Source of the DNA: Candidatus Nanopelagicales bacterium
Lineage (GTDB): Bacteria; Actinomycetota; Actinomycetes; S36-B12
Direction of reading: 5' to 3'
Length of the DNA: 7,619 bases
Assembly: GCA_938091275.1 (NCBI GenBank)
Contig: CALKMY010000204.1
Coordinates: 1 to 7,619 of the forward strand
The notes under the pieces are model-generated. The model saw nothing but the letters and a program-made list of their open reading frames with translations. It was not told the origin of the DNA and did no database searches. Position numbers and translations under genes: made by a program. Of this stretch, positions 1-5,618 are shown one piece after another; positions within the stretch are counted from its first letter, which is position 1, and each line of letters starts with the position of its first letter.

Positions 1-416
1 GTGTGCCAGATCGACGATCCGGTGAAGCCGACAACGGTGGGGATTCCCATCTTGGCGGCAGCTCGGGCGGCGTCCTTCATCTCTTCTGCAGCACGCTGCC
101 GCACACCCTCAGCCTCACCGTCGCCCCACAGCCGCTCGGGCAAGATCCCCTGGTGCCGCTCGTCGATGGGGTTGTCGCAGACCGCTTGACCGACGAGATG
201 ATTCGCCAAGGCCCACGCCTTCAGGTTGTACGAGGCCAGGATCTCCTTCCGCTCCTCGACGTACCCCGGTTCGTTGACAGCTCGATGAATGTCGAAGTGG
301 TCTCCCCAGCAGGCGATTTCGAGACCGTCATAGCCCCACTTGCTGGCCAGTTCACACACGGTCGTGAAGGGGAGGTCAGCCCACTGGGCGGTGAGCAACG
401 CGATCGGACGCGGCAT
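1..416 (-). CDS. Sugar phosphate isomerase/epimerase (AP endonuclease 2-like TIM barrel), 3' part missing
   Basis: Only the N-terminal 138 codons are in the window; the frame stays open to the edge. The ATG at 416 has an ideal AGGAGG 7 nt upstream (plus-strand CCTCCT at 424-429). The product begins MPRPIALLTAQWADLPF and continues through WGYDGLEIACWGDHFD (about residues 27-42), CDNPIDERH and VVGFTGSSIWHT. This pattern is typical of large xylose-isomerase-like sugar isomerase/epimerases that accompany Gfo/Idh/MocA dehydrogenases. It starts 21 nt after the dehydrogenase stop, so the two are surely co-transcribed and probably act on the same sugar or keto-sugar. Glu-34 in the GLEIACWGDH segment lies at the end of an early barrel strand; the main metal ligands would fall in the missing half. 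The family is clear, the exact reaction (ketose epimerase, aldose-ketose isomerase or keto-acid decarboxylase) is not. Confidence 0.88.
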   Translation of the reverse strand, partial: MPRPIALLTAQWADLPFTTVCELASKWGYDGLEIACWGDHFDIHRAVNEPGYVEERKEILASYNLKAWALANHLVGQAVCDNPIDERHQGILPERLWGDGEAEGVRQRAAEEMKDAARAAAKMGIPTVVGFTGSSIWH

Positions 417-423
417 GTCGATC

Positions 424-429
424 CTCCTA
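424..429 (-). promoter_or_regulatory. Shine-Dalgarno site of the partial isomerase gene
   Basis: The minus strand reads AGGAGG, a perfect match to the anti-Shine-Dalgarno sequence, 7 nt before the ATG at 416. It lies in the 21-nt gap after the dehydrogenase stop and fixes the start of the incomplete isomerase gene. Confidence 0.85.
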
Positions 430-437
430 TCGATCGG

Positions 438-1595
438 CTAAACGTTGGTTCGCACGGATTGAGCCTGGGCACTGCGCTCGACAGCATCGAGGACTCGCTG
501 CACATACAGGCCGTCGGCGAATGACGGCTCCGGTGCGCGATCGTTGACGATGTCGAGGACGAAATCTCGGAATTCATGGGTGAAGGTGTGGTCGTAGCCG
601 AGCACGTGACCTGGTGGCCACCAACCCTCGACGTAGGGATGGTCGCTCTCGGTGACCATCACGCGGCGGAATCCTGCATCCTTGCCGTCCACCGTGTGGT
701 CGTGCACCCACAGTTCGTTCATCGACTCGAACTCGAACCGAAGGCTCGCCTTTTCTCCATTGACCTCGATTGCCATGCCGTTCTTCCGGCCGCTGGCAAA
801 CCGGGTTGCTTCGAACGTTCCGACGGCGCCGTTATCGAAATTCGCCAGGAACAGGGCCGCGTCATCCACCGTGACCTTGCCTCGTTCTGCGCTCTTCGTC
901 GCCTCGAGAAGGTGCGTTTCTCCTACCAGCGGCCGCTCGTCGATGAAGGTACGGAGTTCACCGCTGACGTTCGTGATCTGAGATCCGGTGACGAACTGGG
1001 CAGCGTCGACGATGTGAGCACCGAGGTCTCCCAGCGCACCCGATCCCGCTTCTTCCTTCACCAGGCGCCAGACCAGGGGGAACTCCGGATCGATGATCCA
1101 GTCCTGGAGGTAGACGGCTCGCACATGGAAAATGCGGCCCAGTCTCCCCTGCCGGACCAGCTCTCGGGCATACGCCAAGGCGGGCACACGGCGATAGTTG
1201 AAGGCGACCATGGACTTGCCCGACGCGGCCTGCGCCGCCGCGGCCATCCGCTCGGCTTCTGCGACCGTGTTGGCCAACGGCTTTTCACAGATGACGTGTT
1301 TTCCGGCATTCAACGCGGCGACGGCGATCTCCTCGTGGGAACTCCCCGGGGTGCACACGTCGATGATGTCGATGTCGTCACGGGCGATCACCGCTCGCCA
1401 GTCCGTTTCCGCCGATTGCCATCCATATTTGGCGGCAGCCGCCGTGACGGCCTCCTCATTACGGCCACAGATGACACGCATGTCGACGTCGACCCCGAGG
1501 TCGAAAACGCGGCCCACGGTGCGCCAGGCGTGCGAGTGCACCGCCCCCATGAAGGAGTACCCGATCATGCCGACACCCAGCGAAGAACCGCCCAT
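438..1595 (-). CDS. Gfo/Idh/MocA family NAD(P)-dependent sugar/polyol dehydrogenase
   Basis: Cytosolic oxidoreductase of 385 residues, a normal length for the family. The N-terminal Rossmann domain carries GVGMIG (residues 7-12, GxGxxG). The family hallmark CEKPLAN follows, with the catalytic-type Lys at 105 (E104-K105-P106). The C-terminal domain has GDLGAHIVD, where D190 and H194 match the Asp-x3-His pair of inositol dehydrogenases, so a full catalytic triad is present. The family oxidises a secondary hydroxyl of cyclic polyols, pyranoses or sugar acids to a ketone, or the reverse. The ATG at 1595 has GGAGG 6 nt upstream. The gene follows a 163-nt gap with its own candidate promoter and operator, and is 21 nt from a sugar isomerase, so it heads a second transcription unit. 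Substrate cannot be read from sequence; inositol-like polyols, 3-keto-glycosides or aldonates are all possible. Confidence 0.93.
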   Translation of the reverse strand: MGGSSLGVGMIGYSFMGAVHSHAWRTVGRVFDLGVDVDMRVICGRNEEAVTAAAAKYGWQSAETDWRAVIARDDIDIIDVCTPGSSHEEIAVAALNAGKHVICEKPLANTVAEAERMAAAAQAASGKSMVAFNYRRVPALAYARELVRQGRLGRIFHVRAVYLQDWIIDPEFPLVWRLVKEEAGSGALGDLGAHIVDAAQFVTGSQITNVSGELRTFIDERPLVGETHLLEATKSAERGKVTVDDAALFLANFDNGAVGTFEATRFASGRKNGMAIEVNGEKASLRFEFESMNELWVHDHTVDGKDAGFRRVMVTESDHPYVEGWWPPGHVLGYDHTFTHEFRDFVLDIVNDRAPEPSFADGLYVQRVLDAVERSAQAQSVRTNV

Positions 1596-1652
1596 CAGCA
1601 GCCTCCATCCGTCGAATCAGGCGCCGCACCAGCGGCAATCCGTATCCGGCCT

Positions 1653-1664
1653 TGTATACCGGTC
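1653..1664 (-). promoter_or_regulatory. Candidate GntR operator upstream of the Gfo/Idh/MocA gene
   Basis: Plus-strand TGTATACCGGTC contains the palindromic core GTATAC at 1654-1659. It differs at one base from TGTATACAGGTC at 7118-7129, in front of the FAD oxidase gene. It abuts the proposed -10 element (1665-1670) on the downstream side and would cover the transcription start, a position suited to repression. UxuR and ExuR, FCD-type GntR regulators, bind operators centred on GTATAC. Binding by the regulator encoded at 1759-2445 is inferred. Confidence 0.55.
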
Positions 1665-1693
1665 ATCCTTGAGGTCCCGTTGCCCCCTGTCAA
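1665..1693 (-). promoter_or_regulatory. Candidate sigma-70-type promoter for the Gfo/Idh/MocA and isomerase unit
   Basis: On the minus strand a perfect -35 TTGACA (plus 1688-1693) is followed after exactly 17 nt by AAGGAT (plus 1665-1670). AAGGAT keeps the A at position 2 and the AT at positions 5-6 of the -10 consensus. Transcription would start near 1658, giving a leader of about 60 nt before the ATG at 1595. The leader includes a small hairpin (GCCGC/GCGGC stem, plus 1623-1636) and the GGAGG site. The -10 is weak, so full activity may need little or no repressor, or help from an activator. Confidence 0.5.
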
Positions 1694-1718
1694 CCGATTT
1701 TCCATATTCGACGCGGCG

Positions 1719-1754
1719 TAGGTCGCTACCGAAGTCGCTGCTGAAGTTGCTGCC
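1719..1754. repeat. Three imperfect 12-bp tandem repeats
   Basis: Plus strand reads TAGGTCGCTACC, GAAGTCGCTGCT, GAAGTTGCTGCC in direct succession. Units 2 and 3 differ at two positions, and unit 1 is more diverged. The block lies just after the GntR stop codon and about 25 bp upstream of the TTGACA box. It could be a binding array for a regulator or simply slippage debris; no poly-U tract follows, so it is not an intrinsic terminator. Confidence 0.5.
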
Positions 1755-1758
1755 GGAA

Positions 1759-2445
1759 TCATCGTGGCGTCGCCCCCAAAACCGAGCCAGCCACCTGAAG
1801 GATCGTCTCGACGCTCGATCGCATGTGGTTGATGTGATCGGTGACGGCGGCCTCGACCTCGTCACGCTCACCCCTGGCCACGGCGCCGGCTATCTCCCGG
1901 TGCTCTTGGGAACACGTGGTCAATCGAGTACTCGTCTCCAGGGATCGGTTCCAGAACCGTTGGATCCGGCGGCGAGTCACCCTCGCGATGTCGGCGACGG
2001 TCGGGTTATCCGCTGCCCGGAGGATCACTTCGTGGAAGGACGTATCCGCCTGCACCCACGCCTCGGCATCTCCCTGCTCGGCAGCATCGATCATGTCCTG
2101 AGCCAGCTCTTCGAGTGCACGGGAATCATCGGAGGACATGGCGTCGGATGCACGGGTGAACATGTAGGTATCGAGCAAGATCAACAGATCGCACGCATCG
2201 TTGAGTTCCTTAGTAGTCAGCAACGAGACCGTGAACCGGTTGTTGTCTCCGCGCCGGACCAACCCCTCGGTCTCCAGCCGACGCAGGGCTTCTCGGATGG
2301 GAGTGCGACTCACTCCGATTTCCTGCGCGAGTCGGTTTTCCGACAGTTGCGCATTCGCCGGCAGCTGGAAGGTCGTGATGGCCGTCACGAGCCACGTATA
2401 GGCGTCATCGCCGAGCGAAGCGGCTTCGTCCTGTTTGACAGTCAT
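1759..2445 (-). CDS. GntR family transcriptional regulator, FadR/FCD subfamily
   Basis: DNA-binding repressor or activator of 228 residues, the usual size for the FadR subfamily. The N-terminal winged helix-turn-helix spans about residues 10-75 and includes SENRLAQEIGVSRTPIREAL (36-55) and RRLETEGLV, the GntR signature; the recognition helix starts at SRTP. The C-terminal all-helical FCD domain (about 80-215) has the metal-binding pattern D134-x3-H138, H182 and H204, so it probably senses a small carboxylate or sugar acid through a bound divalent metal. It starts 22 nt after the creatininase stop and ends 163 nt before the dehydrogenase start, so it is the last gene of the first unit. Its Shine-Dalgarno is weak (only GGG, 7 nt from ATG), in contrast to its neighbours. 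It probably controls the two GTATAC sites near 1654 and 7119 and so its own transcription. The inducer is unknown. Confidence 0.93.
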   Translation of the reverse strand: MTVKQDEAASLGDDAYTWLVTAITTFQLPANAQLSENRLAQEIGVSRTPIREALRRLETEGLVRRGDNNRFTVSLLTTKELNDACDLLILLDTYMFTRASDAMSSDDSRALEELAQDMIDAAEQGDAEAWVQADTSFHEVILRAADNPTVADIARVTRRRIQRFWNRSLETSTRLTTCSQEHREIAGAVARGERDEVEAAVTDHINHMRSSVETILQVAGSVLGATPR

Positions 2446-2460
2446 CGTGATACCCGTGAT
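2446..2460. repeat. Short direct repeat in the GntR translation start region
   Basis: Plus strand CGTGAT ACC CGTGAT: two identical hexamers with a 3-bp spacer, directly before the GntR ATG and overlapping its weak ribosome binding region. Seen in sequence; function unknown and possibly accidental. Confidence 0.3.
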
Positions 2461-2467
2461 CCCCGCG

Positions 2468-3406
2468 CTACATCACTCGATCGACGAACTCACGCGTGTG
2501 GACTTTCACCGGAACGGTCATCAACTCCATGACTCCCTTGGCGACGTGCTCGGAGTAACGGCGAAAGGCTTCGTGACCCTTCTCGGCAGTGGCACGCAGC
2601 GGATTCCCGATGACACCGTTCTCGACGAACTCGTGGTGATCCATCGGGAAGGTGAAGTACTGGTAACCCTCGAATTCGACGTCAGGCATTCCATCGTTCT
2701 TCGAGAAGGTGCTCGGCAAGAAGTCCGGGATGTGCGCACGGGTGTCCTCCGCGCGCTCCATGCGAACCAGGGACGGATTCCAGGCCATGTCCTGTGATGT
2801 CTCGAGTTCGCTGGAGTGCCATCCGGGGGTCTCCTCCGGTGGGTTCTCCATCAGACCCTCGAGCACGCCGACGTAGCGCTCCATGTAGGGGCGCACGAAA
2901 CCGATGAGGGCACCGGTCTCGTAGCGCAGTTGGCGCAACACCGGATCAACGACCTTCACATTCGATCCGTGACCGTTGACGAAGATGATGCGATTGAAGC
3001 CGTGGTGGATGAGGCTGCGCGCCACGTCGTTCATGACCGCCAACAGCGTGGAGCTCCTCAACGTAATGGTCCCTCGCCCTTGACCAGGGTCGTACATGTG
3101 CTGCGGCGAATAGCCGGCCCAGATCGGAGGGGTGTGCAGCACTCCGATCGCCTCGGAGACGCGTGCTGAGATCTCGATCGCAGTGATGGTGTCCGTGTAC
3201 AGCGGTAGGTGCGGGCCGTGCTGCTCCGTGCTGGCCATCGGCACCAGGACCGTGTCTTTAACGTCGAGGTAGTTCTGAATATCGACATAGGAAAGATCAG
3301 CAAGGTTCCACGACACGAACTTGGACCGAAAATCATCATCGCCGCTGGTCAGGCGGGGCACCTCGCGTCCCGGTGCGTAGTTGTGGCTCTCTAGCGAACT
3401 GCTCAT
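2468..3406 (-). CDS. Creatininase family metal-dependent hydrolase
   Basis: Protein of 312 residues, longer than the 240-260 typical of creatininase because of about 30 extra N-terminal residues before VSWNLADLSY. Metal-site motifs are in order: STEQHGPHLP (59-68, ligands E61 and H63), TDT (D72), VNGHGSN (H146) and HSSELETS (197-204, with E200). This fits a binuclear metal centre hydrolysing a C-N bond or a lactone-like ring. Where creatininase itself has NGHYEN with a metal-binding Glu, this protein has NGHGSN and instead the HxxExETS motif, as in MftE-like and other non-creatinine members; so creatinine is an unlikely substrate. The ATG overlaps the previous stop as ATGA, implying translational coupling with the UPF0261 protein. 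The context (isomerases, dehydrogenases) suggests ring opening of an oxidised sugar or lactone. Family call firm, substrate unknown. Confidence 0.9.
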   Translation of the reverse strand: MSSSLESHNYAPGREVPRLTSGDDDFRSKFVSWNLADLSYVDIQNYLDVKDTVLVPMASTEQHGPHLPLYTDTITAIEISARVSEAIGVLHTPPIWAGYSPQHMYDPGQGRGTITLRSSTLLAVMNDVARSLIHHGFNRIIFVNGHGSNVKVVDPVLRQLRYETGALIGFVRPYMERYVGVLEGLMENPPEETPGWHSSELETSQDMAWNPSLVRMERAEDTRAHIPDFLPSTFSKNDGMPDVEFEGYQYFTFPMDHHEFVENGVIGNPLRATAEKGHEAFRRYSEHVAKGVMELMTVPVKVHTREFVDRVM

Positions 3407-4656
3407 GTCCTGGTTGTCCCTTCTGATTGTTGTACGAGGTCGAGGAAGTGCTGACCTACACGCCGACCGAATTCGGGGTCATTGACGTGCAGTTGTTCAT
3501 GAACGACGGTGATGTCCGGCCGAAGACGAGCGACGAACCTTTCGAGGAACGCCGCATCCGTCGCCGGATCGTAGAACTCTCCCCCCGGCACGTTGGGAAT
3601 CGAGAATCCTTCGGTGGGTATGACCACCCTGATCGGACCCTTGGCACCGTTGATGCGATCAGCGAGATCGTCCGCGATGGCCAGCATGTCGTCGAGATTC
3701 GCTCGAACCAGAGCGAACTCCGGATTGTGGTCGTACCTGGGGCGATCGGTCAGGTGGTCGGGGATCGAGTGCGGCGGGAAGACGGCGAACTCCACACACC
3801 CCGGCACCACCACCTGGGGTAGGCCACGTTCGCCCGCGCTGCGCAACCGATCGTCTCCGCCCACGTGCACGCCACCCATGACGTTGCCGACGAGCTCGGA
3901 CACCGTGAGGTCCACAACTCCCACGAAGTGACCGGCGTCGATGAGTTCTTCCATGGCCGGGCCGCCGACACCATTGGCGTGGAAGACCACGCCGTCCAAG
4001 CCGGCTTCCGCGAGCACCTCCCGCATCGCCATCGACGCGGTTGTTGTGTTGCCCAGCATGGTGATGGCAACCGCCGTCGAATGCTCGGGTGCTTCGAGAG
4101 CTGTTTGGCCGTGCTTCACCATTCCCGCCATCGCCGCCGCAGCGTTGTCGAAAACCGAGCAGGCGATGGCGTTCAGGCCGAGGATGTCGACGACCGTGTG
4201 CATCACGATCATGTCCGACGTTCCCACCAGCGGGTCGAACAGGTGTCGTCCCGAGGCGATCGGCGACAACACCATCTTCGGGACACCCAGCGGCAACTCC
4301 ATCAGTGCCGCGGCAGACATCACAGCGCCCTCTGCACCCCCGAGACCGATGCCCCCGAGGACCAGACCTTGCCTGTGCAGGTCGGCAACCTTCGCCCGCA
4401 CGAACGTCCGCATCTGGTCCACGGCCCGGCCGCGAGTGCCCGCTTGTTGCAGTGCCTCCAATGTGGTTCCACCGAACTCGGCCAAGTCGGCGTGCGAGAC
4501 GTCCGGCTCGATGGATAACGGCTCGCCCAAGATCCCGGTGTCCATCACGAGAGTGGGAACCCCCAGGGCATGGAGCCGGGACCGGAGGTAGTCCACCTCC
4601 GGTCCCTTGGTGTCGAGCGTCCCGATGAGCAGGACGCTCGGCTCTCCTAACCCCAT
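3403..4656 (-). CDS. UPF0261 / Tm-1-like ATP-binding domain protein
   Basis: Cytosolic protein of 417 residues, full length for the family. It opens with a nucleotide-binding-like N-terminal half: VLLIGTLDTKGPEVDYLR (residues 8-25), then VLGGIGLGGAEGAVMSAAAL and the family signature GRHLFDPLVGTSDMIVMHTV followed by DILGLN. The second half has MLGNTTTASMAMREVL, HANGVGGPAMEELI, DLTVSELVGNVMGGV, a PGCVEF segment and the C-terminal HVNDPEFG. The N-terminal domain resembles that of tomato Tm-1; bacterial members sit in catabolic clusters without an agreed reaction. The ATG at 4656 is the only credible start: no in-frame alternative occurs in the 30-nt gap after the epimerase stop, and its Shine-Dalgarno is weak (AGG, 9 nt away). 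The 4-bp overlap with the creatininase gene suggests fixed stoichiometry or a shared step. A kinase-, ligase- or hydrolase-like role on a sugar acid is possible but not shown. Confidence 0.9.
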   Translation of the reverse strand: MGLGEPSVLLIGTLDTKGPEVDYLRSRLHALGVPTLVMDTGILGEPLSIEPDVSHADLAEFGGTTLEALQQAGTRGRAVDQMRTFVRAKVADLHRQGLVLGGIGLGGAEGAVMSAAALMELPLGVPKMVLSPIASGRHLFDPLVGTSDMIVMHTVVDILGLNAIACSVFDNAAAAMAGMVKHGQTALEAPEHSTAVAITMLGNTTTASMAMREVLAEAGLDGVVFHANGVGGPAMEELIDAGHFVGVVDLTVSELVGNVMGGVHVGGDDRLRSAGERGLPQVVVPGCVEFAVFPPHSIPDHLTDRPRYDHNPEFALVRANLDDMLAIADDLADRINGAKGPIRVVIPTEGFSIPNVPGGEFYDPATDAAFLERFVARLRPDITVVHEQLHVNDPEFGRRVGQHFLDLVQQSEGTTRT

Positions 4657-4686
4657 TCGACCAAGCCTGCGTGTCGGTGCCCGGGC

Positions 4687-5577
4687 CTAATTGCTGATCA
4701 GTGGCAACAGGGCCTCGGAGTTCTTCATGACCAGCCAGTCGTAGAACTCCTCGGTGAGGGTGCTGCTTCCGTGATCGATGATGAACTGCAACTGTTCCGG
4801 GCTGATGTCCGTGAAGTCCGTCTCGAGTGCGTTCGGGTACTTGTTCGCTGGGGTGCGGTCGATCGGTGCCACGAACTCCGCAGTCAGAGCACCGTCGTAC
4901 CCGATGCTGGCGAGGGTTTCGACTACCTTCGTCCAGTCGTAGTCACCCATGCCCGCCGGCCACCGGTTGTTCTCGGCGACGTGGAAGTCCGTCAGGCGCC
5001 CCTTCGTCGAACGAATCGCCTCGTACAAGTCCTCTTCCTCGATGTTGATGTGGAAGGCATCGAGGCACACGCCGCAGTTGGGTCCTGTCGCTTCCGCGAG
5101 AACCATGGCCTGCTCAGCTCGGTTGATGAAGTAGGTCTCGAACCTGTTGAGCGGCTCGATGGCGCACCGAACGCCGGCCGCTTCCGAATGCTCGTAGACC
5201 TCTTTCATGCCGTCGACGGCCCACTGCCACTCTTCCTCAGGTGTCGCGTCGGGAACGATCTTGCCTACGGTGCCAGGGACGATTGTCATCTCGTAGCCAT
5301 CGAGCTCCTTGACCATGGTGATGCAGTCCTTGACGTACTGCACCGTCGCTGCGCGCTGCGCCTCGTCCTTCGCCGGCATGTTGCGCTCACCGAGCATCAA
5401 GGTGACGGATCCCCAGCAGGTCAACCCGTAGTGGTCGAGCAGAGCCTTGACCTCTTTGGAGTCATAGATGTCAGGCTCGCCACTGATCTCAATACTCTTG
5501 TATCCGTACTTCGCGAGCCGTGCGATCGTCGTCTCGATCGGCTCCGCCCGCATCCAGTTGTGCATCGATAGGTGCAT
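4687..5577 (-). CDS. Ketose 3-epimerase-like sugar isomerase (xylose isomerase-like TIM barrel)
   Basis: Protein of 296 residues, the size of D-tagatose/D-psicose 3-epimerases. All four metal ligands can be placed: E141 (IEPLNRFE), D173 (CLDAFHINIEE), H199 (DFHVAENNR) and E234 (TAEF). Their spacing of 32, 26 and 35 residues nearly equals that in Pseudomonas cichorii D-tagatose 3-epimerase (E152, D185, H211, E246). The substrate-contacting residues E147, H176 and R205 also fall at the matching offsets (+6, +3, +6). The enzyme therefore very likely epimerises or isomerises a ketose or keto-sugar-acid next to its carbonyl, using Mn or Mg. The C-terminal 60 residues (PIDRTPANKY onward) are more unusual and may set specificity. 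ATG at 5577 with AAGGGAG 8 nt upstream. It is 41 nt downstream of the FAD oxidase and 30 nt upstream of the UPF0261 gene, so it is in the same operon. Confidence 0.88.
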   Translation of the reverse strand: MHLSMHNWMRAEPIETTIARLAKYGYKSIEISGEPDIYDSKEVKALLDHYGLTCWGSVTLMLGERNMPAKDEAQRAATVQYVKDCITMVKELDGYEMTIVPGTVGKIVPDATPEEEWQWAVDGMKEVYEHSEAAGVRCAIEPLNRFETYFINRAEQAMVLAEATGPNCGVCLDAFHINIEEEDLYEAIRSTKGRLTDFHVAENNRWPAGMGDYDWTKVVETLASIGYDGALTAEFVAPIDRTPANKYPNALETDFTDISPEQLQFIIDHGSSTLTEEFYDWLVMKNSEALLPLISN

Positions 5578-5618
5578 TACTCACTCTCCCTTGTTCTTCA
5601 CTTCGTCAATTCCCGCGC

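Noticed and set aside
1623..1636. Hairpin GCCGC/GCGGC as a terminator or riboswitch
   Set aside because: Only a 5-bp stem with a 4-nt loop and no following U-tract, within the leader of the dehydrogenase mRNA; too small to call.
1617..1871. 84-codon minus-strand frame across the GntR end and the promoter gap (SGSNFSSDFGSDL segment)
   Set aside because: It overlaps the GntR gene in another frame, and its Ser-rich part is just the translation of the 12-bp repeats; no ribosome site was seen.
576..2532. Long plus-strand open frames (576-1721 and 1198-2532) opposite the dehydrogenase and GntR genes
   Set aside because: Both are antisense to genes with clear family motifs, show no recognisable domain, are rich in Arg/Ser/Pro as expected of GC-rich shadow frames, and span the promoter gap.
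2468..3406. Creatinine degradation as the role of the creatininase-family gene
   Set aside because: The creatininase-type NGHYEN motif is absent, and no creatinase, sarcosine oxidase or hydantoinase genes are nearby; all neighbours point to sugars.
3865..4628. Overlapping plus-strand frames opposite the UPF0261 gene
   Set aside because: Several frames are open at once and none has a domain; the minus-strand frame carries the whole UPF0261 signature set.
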